A stretch of 30,157 nucleotides of DNA from CAIKZJ01 sp964626015 (GTDB lineage: Bacteria > Bacteroidota > Ignavibacteria > Tepidaquicellales > Tepidaquicellaceae), in assembly GCA_964626015.1 (NCBI GenBank), contig CAZVCC010000041.1, positions 1-30,157 of the forward strand, in the 5' to 3' direction. Below the pieces are notes generated by a model. The model had not been told where the DNA came from. It worked only from the letters and a program-made list of their open reading frames with translations, and ran no database searches. The position numbers and the translations under genes were made by a program. Each line of letters starts with the position of its first letter. Positions within the stretch are counted from its first letter, which is position 1. Below, in pieces: positions 1 to 6,440 of the stretch.

Positions 1-156
1 GGATGTAAACCAACTAACGGAGACTTAAAATTTACACACTAATTGGAACGTTATCGATTAATAATTCAGATAAGATACTTTAATCGCGAGGATATATACA
101 GAAAAGATATTAAACCCAAAATATAATTTACCAAAAAGATATTAAACCAAAATGAT

Positions 157-272
157 TTTTAACCGCAAAGACCGCGAAGAAGAGCAAAGGACGCAAAGAG
201 AGCAGAGAACGAAAGAAAGCAAAGGATTCCCGGCAAAATAGAAGGCTAATCTTCGACTCAAAGAGCAAAGGT
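157..272. repeat. Degenerate GCAAAG 9-bp array upstream of mutA
   Basis: After TTTTAACCGCAAAG (157-170) the sequence continues in loose 9-base units such as CCGCAAAGA, CCGCGAAGA, AGAGCAAAG and GACGCAAAG. It ends near TTCGACTCAAAGAGCAAAGG, which resembles the CCGACTCGAAGGCAAAGG following the palindromes at 3204, 3295 and 3536. This makes it a worn relative of the repeat family between mutA and mutB. The first 14 bases are repeated exactly, in inverted orientation, at 4146-4159. Confidence 0.65.
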
Positions 273-546
273 TGGGGATCAAATTTTATAAAGGTTGAGG
301 GATATTAATTTTGGAGATTATTTGTTTTAAAAAGATTGCTGTATTTAAAACTTTGGAAAAGATACCAGTATGAGGTACATAATAGGTTCATATAAGCGCT
401 ATACAAGGTCTATATAAGGGGTGTGTAAACACAGTGTAAGGAAAGTGAAGGTGAACTGTAGGGGAAGTGTAGAAAGTGGATATTTTTGCGGTTTTTTAGA
501 AGTTTTACTTCTAAAAGCCTGAACATAAAATTCTATAATTTTTGTT

Positions 547-650
547 CAATATTTAAAACATAAAACTACGAAAAAAGTTCCATAAAGTCAATAGATGGGA
601 AAAAGGTAATATACTGATTTTTTGAATTTAATCTTATGTTTAAAATATTG
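547..650. repeat. Imperfect 17-bp inverted repeat before mutA
   Basis: CAATATTTAAAACATAA at 547-563 is the reverse complement, with one mismatch, of TTATGTTTAAAATATTG at 634-650. The spacer is 70 bases. In such AT-rich DNA this could arise by chance. It lies within 40 to 140 bases of the mutA start, so a role as operator or as an insertion footprint is possible but unproven. Confidence 0.3.
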
Positions 651-687
651 ATATTTAAGGATACAATTTAATAATCAAATCGAACCT

Positions 688-2775
688 ATGAGTAAACTTT
701 CAGATAATTTAGAACTCAGAAAAGATTTTCCGAGCACATCATTTGAAGACTGGAAAAAAGCAGCAGAAAAAGATTTAAAGGGCCAGTCATACGACAAGAG
801 TTTAATCACAAAAACTTATGAAGGTATAGACCTTCAGCCGATTTATACACAGGAAAACATAAATGATAATCCCCTGCTCGAAAATTTTCCCGGATATAAC
901 AATTATGTACGCGGGAATAAGACGGAAGGAAATTTGAAAAACGGCTGGATGGTATCGCAGGAACTGCCGTATTACAGTCCGAGGGAATATAACGAAGCAC
1001 TAAAGTATGATTTGGAAAGAGGACTGACTGCAATATACTTTAAGCCAGACCTTGCGACTCTGCTTTCGAAAGACCCCGAAACAGAGATAAACGGCGAGCA
1101 GGGCAAGAGCGGTACTTCAGCAGTCTCGCTTGAGGATTTGGAAGAATGCTTTAAGGATATAGATTTAACAAAGCATCCGTTATTTGTTAACGGAGGGTTT
1201 TCTGCGATGCAGATTTTCTCATTGTTTGTTTCCTACTTCAGGAAATCAAGAACAGATATGAAGAAGCTAAATGCGGCATTTCTTTCAGACCCATTCGTTT
1301 TTGCGATGCGGACGGGAGTTACACCTTATGAGTTAGAAATAGCTTTTGATGAGATTTATAATGTGACGAAATGGACTGCGGACAATAAGCTAAACATTAA
1401 GACGATAGGAGTCTGCGGTTACGAATACGTAAATGCCGGCGGGAGTTCGGTTCAGGAACTCGGGTATGCTATGGCATCGGCGGTTGAGTACATTAACCAG
1501 ATGCTGAAGAAAGGTTTAACGATTGACGAGGCGGCACCGAGGTTCTTTTTCACGTTCGGAATAAGCACGAACTATTTTATGGAAGTTGCTAAGCTGAGAG
1601 CAGCGAGAATAATATGGTCGAATATAATTGATGCTTACAAAGGGAAGGAAGATTCGAAGAAAATGTTCATACACTCGAAAACATCTTTTTACAATCAGGC
1701 GAAGAATGATATATACGTAAATCTGCTGCGGACGACGACGGAGGCATTTTCTGCTGTAGCGGGAGGTGCGGACAGTATTTACACGTCGCCTTTTGATGAA
1801 ACGGTTGGAATACCGGATGAATTTTCGAGAAGGCTTGCAAGGAACACACAGATAGTATTGAGGGAAGAATCACATCTTAACTCAGTGATTGACCCTGCGG
1901 GCGGTTCTTATTACGTTGAAACGATAACGGCAGAGATTGCACAGAAGGCATGGGAGATTGTGAAGTCGGTTGAAGCAGAAGGCGGGATGCTTAATGCGGT
2001 AACGAAAGGAATTCCGCAGACAGAAATTGAAAAAACTGCAGCTGCAAAAGAAAAGGATTATGCGAAAAGGAAGAAGGTGATTGTCGGGAATAATATGTAT
2101 GCGAATATGAAGGAGGAAAGTATTGCGGAAAGAGAAAACGGGCTTGAAGATGCGAGGAAAGAACGGGCAGAGAAATTTAAGAACAGAAAGCAGAGAGAAG
2201 TAAATTTGAAAGAAGTTACGGTGGATTCTTTGGTAGATAATTTCCTTGAAGGTTCTACGATTGGTGAAACGGGAAAAGCTCTAAAGAGGAAACCTGCGGA
2301 ATCGAATATAAAAGCACTGAAGGTTAAACGCGCGTCCGAGATATTTGAGGAATTGCGGGAATACTCATACAGTTATAAGGATAAAAAGGGATACTTCCCG
2401 AAGATATTTCTTGCAGCGATGGGACCGCTGAAGCAGCATAAAGCGAGAGCGGATTTTGCGAGAGGATTTTTCGAAGTTGGCGGGTTTGATGTTATTTATG
2501 AAAAGGGTTTTGAATCTAACGAGGAGGCGGTGAGCGCTGCGGTGAAGAGCGGTGCGGGGATTGTGGTGGTATGTTCGACTGATGATACGTATCCGGAAAT
2601 TGTTCCTGTGCTGGTGAAAGAGCTTAAAGAGAGGATAAAGGGCGTGAAGGTGATACTTGCGGGATATCCGAAGGATATGGTAGAAGCTTATAAAAATAAT
2701 GGGGTTGATGAGTTTATATTTATGGGTGCGGATGTGTATGAGGTGAATAAGAAACTATTGAAAGAACTTATTTAA
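688..2775 (+). CDS. mutA: Methylmalonyl-CoA mutase, small (beta) subunit
   Basis: This is the non-catalytic partner of the heterodimeric B12-dependent mutase that interconverts (R)-methylmalonyl-CoA and succinyl-CoA in the cytoplasm, in propionate and branched-chain carbon metabolism. The 695 residues comprise a TIM-barrel domain up to about residue 500 (with NYFMEVAKLRAARIIW and DPAGGSYYVE, both shared with the large subunit) and a C-terminal B12-domain-like fold from about residue 570. That C-terminal domain lacks the DxHxxG cobalamin motif and reads MGPLKQHKARADF instead. This is normal for small subunits and not damage. The start is ATG. The stop codon TAA at 2773-2775 lies inside a repeat motif (TTTAACCGCAA, 2771-2781), so the repeat tract begins exactly at the gene's end. 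The partner mutB follows 1.4 kb downstream, an unusually long gap for a pair usually found adjacent. Confidence 0.95.
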   Translation: MSKLSDNLELRKDFPSTSFEDWKKAAEKDLKGQSYDKSLITKTYEGIDLQPIYTQENINDNPLLENFPGYNNYVRGNKTEGNLKNGWMVSQELPYYSPREYNEALKYDLERGLTAIYFKPDLATLLSKDPETEINGEQGKSGTSAVSLEDLEECFKDIDLTKHPLFVNGGFSAMQIFSLFVSYFRKSRTDMKKLNAAFLSDPFVFAMRTGVTPYELEIAFDEIYNVTKWTADNKLNIKTIGVCGYEYVNAGGSSVQELGYAMASAVEYINQMLKKGLTIDEAAPRFFFTFGISTNYFMEVAKLRAARIIWSNIIDAYKGKEDSKKMFIHSKTSFYNQAKNDIYVNLLRTTTEAFSAVAGGADSIYTSPFDETVGIPDEFSRRLARNTQIVLREESHLNSVIDPAGGSYYVETITAEIAQKAWEIVKSVEAEGGMLNAVTKGIPQTEIEKTAAAKEKDYAKRKKVIVGNNMYANMKEESIAERENGLEDARKERAEKFKNRKQREVNLKEVTVDSLVDNFLEGSTIGETGKALKRKPAESNIKALKVKRASEIFEELREYSYSYKDKKGYFPKIFLAAMGPLKQHKARADFARGFFEVGGFDVIYEKGFESNEEAVSAAVKSGAGIVVVCSTDDTYPEIVPVLVKELKERIKGVKVILAGYPKDMVEAYKNNGVDEFIFMGADVYEVNKKLLKELI

Positions 2776-3065
2776 CCGCAATTGAATNNNNNNNNNNNNN
2801 NNNNNNNNNNNNNNNNNNNNNNNNNNNNNNNNNNNNNNNNNNNNNNNNNNNNNNNNNNNNNNNNNNNNNNNNNNNNNNNNNNNNNNNAATTAACTAATTA
2901 GATAATCAAATAAAGATTTTAAACGCAAAGGACTAATTTAACCGCAATTGAATAATTAACTAATTAGATAATCAAATAAAGATTTTAAACGCAAAGGACT
3001 AATTTAACTGAAATTGTATAATTAACTAATTAGATAATCAAATAAAGATTTTAAACGCAAAGGAC
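2772..3065. repeat. 66-bp tandem repeat array
   Basis: Two full 66-base copies (2888-2953, 2954-3019) and a 46-base partial third (3020-3065) begin AATTAACTAATTAGATAATC and include TTTAAACGCAAAGGAC. The unit ends in TTTAACCGCAATTGAAT. That same ending appears at 2771-2787, right before the N run, so at least one more copy abuts the gap and the true copy number is unknown. The second copy's end differs slightly (AACTGAAATTGTAT). The copies are directly abutting with no unique spacers. Confidence 0.9.
2788..2887. other. Assembly gap (100 N)
   Basis: Exactly 100 consecutive N, the conventional placeholder for a scaffold gap of unknown length. It lies within the 66-bp tandem array, so the repeat very probably caused the assembly break. 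Real sequence of unknown size is missing here. Confidence 0.97.
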
Positions 3066-3082
3066 GCAAAGAAGGCAAAGAT

Positions 3083-3618
3083 CGCAAAGAGAACAAAACT
3101 GAGAATATTTATTTTAGATAGAATTACGCTAAAAGATTTTAATTATATATTTTGACGCAATGAACACAAAGATTTTAAATAATATATTTTAACGCAAAGG
3201 ACGTCCGCCACGGCGGATCTACGACTCGAAGGCAAAGGACGCAAAGAGAGCAAAACAGGATATTATATTTTGATTCTTTTTAACGCAAAGGACATCCGCT
3301 ACGGCGGATCTCCGACTCGAAGGAAAAGGACGCAAAGAGAACAAAACTGAGAATATTTATTATAGCTAGAATTACGGATAAAAGATTATGAATAATATAT
3401 TTAAACGCAAAGAACGCAAAGAGAACAAAACTGAGATATTTATTTTAGCTAGAATTACGCTAAAAGATTTTTAATTATATATTTTGACGTAATGAACACA
3501 AAGATTTTAAATAATATATTTTAACGCAAAGGACGTCCGCCACGGCGGATCTCCGACTCGAAGGCAAAGGACGCGAAGAGAGTAAAACAGGGTATTATAT
3601 TTTGACTCTTTTTAACGC
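3083..3618. repeat. Two ~204-bp direct repeats at 332-bp spacing with palindromic cores
   Basis: 3083-3286 and 3415-3618 are near-identical, with a few substitutions and single-base indels. Each runs from CGCAAAGAGAACAAAACTGA through an AT-rich segment to a GC-rich palindrome, TCCGCC-AC-GGCGGA (3204-3217 and 3536-3549), then CTCGAAGGCAAAGGACGC and a TTTTTAACGC end. A shorter intermediate copy between them has a variant palindrome at 3295-3308, TCCGCT-AC-GGCGGA. Its change leaves a G-T pair, so a hairpin remains possible. The GC-rich cores stand out sharply from the surrounding AT-rich DNA. Confidence 0.88.
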
Positions 3619-3621
3619 TAA

Positions 3622-3676
3622 GGTCGCAAGGAAGGCAAAGGACGCAAAGAAGGCTAAGATCGCAAAGAGAACAAAG
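3622..3676. repeat. 9-bp GCAAAG-type array
   Basis: Six consecutive 9-base units, TCGCAAGGA, AGGCAAAGG, ACGCAAAGA, AGGCTAAGA, TCGCAAAGA and GAACAAAGA, end about 33 bases before the GxxExxY start. A similar short run sits at about 3062-3097. The strict 9-base step keeps one reading frame open, but no start codon or protein context supports translation. Confidence 0.75.
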
Positions 3677-3709
3677 AAGTATGTGTTTAATTTATTTATG
3701 AAGTAAATA

Positions 3710-4117
3710 TTGATTTCTGAAAAAATAAATACCAAGAAATTAACTGAAGATGAAATTTCTAAATTCGTTTTGGAAGCCGGTCTGAGGATCCATAAGACGT
3801 TAGGTCCGGGATTACTTGAATCAGCTTATGAAGCCTGTTTGTTTTATGAATTAATGAAATTGAATCTTGAAGTTAAGAGACAGGTTCCTTTAGCATTGCA
3901 ATACGAAGAAGTATTTCTTGACTGTGCTTACAAGGTAGATATAATTGTGAATGATAAAGTTATTATTGAAATAAAGGCTGTAAAAAAGTTAGAGGACTTA
4001 CACAGTGCTCAACTGCTATCTTATTTAAGAATATCTCATCTTAAATTAGGATTGCTTATAAATTTTAACGAAACAACTTTTATCCAAGGATTTAAAAGAA
4101 TAGTCAATGGACTTTAA
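3710..4117 (+). CDS. GxxExxY protein (PD-(D/E)xK nuclease-like fold)
   Basis: This small protein of 135 residues is typical in length for the GxxExxY family, which is related to the PD-(D/E)xK nuclease superfamily and has no established function. The naming motif is at residues 34-40 (GLLESAY), just after HKTLGPG. A nuclease-like core follows: D77 in YKVDIIV, then E87-I-K89 in VIIEIKAV, then H98 and Q101 in the LHSAQLLSYL segment. All expected acidic and lysine positions are intact, so the gene does not look decayed. The start shown is TTG at 3710, with no ATG fitting better. The gene lies inside the repeat tract, with a 9-bp array just upstream and an inverted copy of the repeat terminus 29 bases downstream. 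An association of this family with such repeats would suggest DNA binding or processing of the repeats, but that is inference. Confidence 0.85.
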   Translation: MISEKINTKKLTEDEISKFVLEAGLRIHKTLGPGLLESAYEACLFYELMKLNLEVKRQVPLALQYEEVFLDCAYKVDIIVNDKVIIEIKAVKKLEDLHSAQLLSYLRISHLKLGLLINFNETTFIQGFKRIVNGL

Positions 4118-4136
4118 ACAATTAATACTTAGTCAA

Positions 4137-4159
4137 CTTTGCGGACTTTGCGGTTAAAA
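4137..4159 (-). repeat. Inverted terminal copy of the GCAAAG repeat
   Basis: CTTTGCGGACTTTGCGGTTAAAA is the repeat family read on the opposite strand (TTTTAACCGCAAAG, then CCGCAAAG). Its final 14 bases match 157-170 exactly in inverted orientation, and 11 bases match 2771-2781. It closes the repeat tract 35 bases before the mutB start. Confidence 0.75.
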
Positions 4160-4193
4160 TTATTGGAAAAAATAATATAAAATAATATAAGAT

Positions 4194-6368
4194 ATGAAAG
4201 TAGATTTTTCGAAGATTGAACTGGATTTGAAGTCAAAGAAGACATCATACGAAGACTGGAAGAAGAAATTCAAAAAAGAAACGGGAAAGGATGTCGAGGA
4301 GTTTATCTGGCATACTATGGAGCAGATAGACGTGAAGCCTCTTTATACAAAAGATGATATAAAGGACTACGAACATATTAATTACATGGCGGGAATACCA
4401 CCGTTTTTAAGAGGACCGTATTCGACCATGTATGTTCAGAGACCATGGACTGTCAGACAATATGCAGGGTTTTCGACTGCAGAAGAAAGCAACGCATTTT
4501 ACAGGAGAAATCTTGCAGCGGGACAGATGGGGCTTTCGGTAGCTTTTGACCTTGCGACACACAGAGGTTACGATTCAGACCACGAGAGAGTTGTTGGTGA
4601 TGTGGGTAAAGCCGGTGTTGCGATTGATTCGATTGAAGACATGAAGATACTTTTCTCTAAAATACCTTTAGATAAAATGTCAGTCTCGATGACGATGAAC
4701 GGAGCGGTACTTCCTGTACTTGCTTTTTATATAGTGGCTGCAGAGGAACAAGGAGTTAAGCAGGAACAACTTACAGGAACGATACAGAATGATATACTGA
4801 AAGAGTACATGGTAAGGAATACTTACATATATCCACCGACACCTTCGATAAAAATAATTGCGGATATATTTCAATTCACTTCAGCAAACATGCCGAAGTT
4901 CAACAGTATAAGTATTTCAGGATACCACATGCAGGAAGCCGGTGCGACGGCTGACCTTGAGATGGCTTATACACTTGCAGACGGACTGGAATACGTAAGG
5001 ACGGGAATACAATCAGGAATGGACATTGATACGTTTGCTCCGAGACTATCTTTTTTCTGGGCAGAAGGAATGAATTATTTCATGGAGGTTGCTAAGCTGC
5101 GTGCTGCAAGAGTAATCTGGGCTAAATTAATAAAGATGTTTGACCCGAAGAATCCAAAGTCAATGGCTTTGAGAACACACTCGCAGACTTCCGGATGGAG
5201 CCTGACAGAACAAGACCCGTATAACAATGTTGTAAGAACATGCGTAGAGGCTATGGCGGCAGCTCTGGGGCATACACAATCGCTACACACAAATTCGCTT
5301 GACGAAGCAATCGCATTACCGACAGATTTTTCGGCGCGTATAGCAAGGAATACACAGCTATATCTTCAGGATGAAACTAACATTTGCAAGGTCATTGACC
5401 CATGGGGCGGTTCCTATTACGTAGAAAGTCTGACGGATGCTCTGCTAAAAAGAGGATGGCAGCATATTTTAGAGGTTGAATCGTACGGCGGAATGACGAA
5501 GGCAATAGAAGCAGGAATTCCGAAGCTGAGGATTGAGGAAGCCTCTGCAAGGCGTCAGGCAAGAATTGACTCTGCACGTGAGACGATCGTAGGTGTTAAC
5601 AAATTCTGTTTAGAAAAAGAGGAGCCGATGGAAATACTTGAAGTGGATAATACAGCTGTTAGGTTATCGCAGATTAAGAGACTTGAAGATATGAAGAAAA
5701 GCCGCGACCAGAAAAAAGTTGACGAGGCGCTTTTAGCATTGACTAAATGTGCGGAGACGGGCGAGGGTAATTTACTTGATTTAGCAATTAAAGCAGCAAG
5801 AGTAAGAGCATCGCTTGGCGAGATATCTTTTGCATTAGAAAAAATATGGGGGAGGTTTCAGGCAGTGACAAGAACAATATCGGGAGTTTACAATTCGGAA
5901 TACGCTTCGGGCAATGAAGACAAGGTATTGCTCGCAAAGAAAATGACGGATGAATTTGCGAAGAAAGAAGGGCGCAGGCCGAGAATTATGATAGCAAAGA
6001 TGGGTCAGGACGGACACGACAGAGGCGCAAAGGTTGTTGCTACGGCTTATGCAGACATGGGATTTGATGTTGATATGGGTCCCCTATTCCAGACGCCCGA
6101 AGAAACAGCAAGGCAGGCAGTTGAAAATGACGTTCATGTGATTGGCATGAGCTCGCTTGCGGCTGGACATAAAACATTGCTGCCTCAGTTGATTGATGAG
6201 TTAAAGAAGCTAGGACGGGAGGATATAATTGTCATTTGCGGAGGTGTGATACCTGTTCAGGATTACGAATTCCTATACGAACACGGTGCGACGGCAATAT
6301 TCGGTCCAGGAACAAAGATTCCTGAAGCTGCAATACAGATAATGGAAGAGATAAACAAAAGGTTTTAA
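4194..6368 (+). CDS. mutB: Methylmalonyl-CoA mutase, large (catalytic) subunit
   Basis: This is the catalytic alpha subunit of B12-dependent methylmalonyl-CoA mutase; it rearranges methylmalonyl-CoA to succinyl-CoA in the cytoplasm. The 724 residues fit the family. The N-terminal substrate-binding TIM barrel includes the conserved RGPYSTMYVQRPWTVRQYAG stretch (about 82-101) and AFDLATHRGYDSDH. The C-terminal cobalamin domain carries the DxHxxG motif as D606-G-H608-D-R-G611, with His608 as the cobalt ligand. The domain then runs through GMSSLAAGH and ICGGVIP. All catalytic features are present. The start is ATG at 4194 with an A-rich leader and no Shine-Dalgarno sequence. It would form a heterodimer with the mutA product, and meaB downstream probably protects the complex. 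A perfect hairpin lies 22 bases after the stop. Confidence 0.97.
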   Translation: MKVDFSKIELDLKSKKTSYEDWKKKFKKETGKDVEEFIWHTMEQIDVKPLYTKDDIKDYEHINYMAGIPPFLRGPYSTMYVQRPWTVRQYAGFSTAEESNAFYRRNLAAGQMGLSVAFDLATHRGYDSDHERVVGDVGKAGVAIDSIEDMKILFSKIPLDKMSVSMTMNGAVLPVLAFYIVAAEEQGVKQEQLTGTIQNDILKEYMVRNTYIYPPTPSIKIIADIFQFTSANMPKFNSISISGYHMQEAGATADLEMAYTLADGLEYVRTGIQSGMDIDTFAPRLSFFWAEGMNYFMEVAKLRAARVIWAKLIKMFDPKNPKSMALRTHSQTSGWSLTEQDPYNNVVRTCVEAMAAALGHTQSLHTNSLDEAIALPTDFSARIARNTQLYLQDETNICKVIDPWGGSYYVESLTDALLKRGWQHILEVESYGGMTKAIEAGIPKLRIEEASARRQARIDSARETIVGVNKFCLEKEEPMEILEVDNTAVRLSQIKRLEDMKKSRDQKKVDEALLALTKCAETGEGNLLDLAIKAARVRASLGEISFALEKIWGRFQAVTRTISGVYNSEYASGNEDKVLLAKKMTDEFAKKEGRRPRIMIAKMGQDGHDRGAKVVATAYADMGFDVDMGPLFQTPEETARQAVENDVHVIGMSSLAAGHKTLLPQLIDELKKLGREDIIVICGGVIPVQDYEFLYEHGATAIFGPGTKIPEAAIQIMEEINKRF

Positions 6369-6390
6369 CTGATTAGCATATCTACTATAT

Positions 6391-6417
6391 AACAAAGGGG
6401 CTTACAGCCCCTTTGTT
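6391..6417. terminator. Bidirectional terminator between mutB and a convergent gene
   Basis: AACAAAGGGGC (6391-6401) and GCCCCTTTGTT (6407-6417) form a perfect 11-bp stem with a 5-base loop (TTACA). It lies between the mutB stop (6368) and the stop of the convergent T9SS gene (6441). The U-tract is only moderate on either side, but placement and stem quality make terminator function likely for both genes. Confidence 0.8.
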
Positions 6418-6440
6418 AATATAAAATCAAATATATTTAT

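Larger units (their letters stand above)
1..687. other. Gene-free leader upstream of mutA
   Basis: I find no credible coding region here. The stretch holds a degenerate GCAAAG-type array (157-272, listed separately). It also holds a short direct repeat, AAAAGATATTAAACC, seen near 102 and again near 134. A near-perfect 17-bp inverted repeat lies at 547-563 and 634-650, shortly before the mutA start. No clear Shine-Dalgarno sequence precedes mutA, which fits Bacteroidota-type translation initiation. Confidence 0.6.
2771..4159. mobile_element. Putative repeat element carrying a GxxExxY gene
   Basis: The interval between mutA and mutB is bounded by an 11-base inverted motif: TTTAACCGCAA at 2771-2781 and TTGCGGTTAAA at 4148-4158. 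Inside are a 66-bp tandem array, two long direct repeats, GC-rich palindromes, 9-bp GCAAAG arrays, and one intact gene for a GxxExxY protein. No transposase or integrase is visible. The reading as an inserted, possibly non-autonomous element is my inference. It rests on the boundary motif, the composition break, and the separation of two genes usually found side by side. No target-site duplication was identified, and the left part contains a sequencing gap. Confidence 0.45.

Noticed and set aside
688..2775. mutA as a defective mutase because the DxHxxG motif is missing
   Set aside because: Absence of the cobalamin motif is the normal state of the small subunit; the large subunit has it.
2888..3065. 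CRISPR array
   Set aside because: The 66-bp units abut directly with no unique spacers, and no cas gene is in the window.
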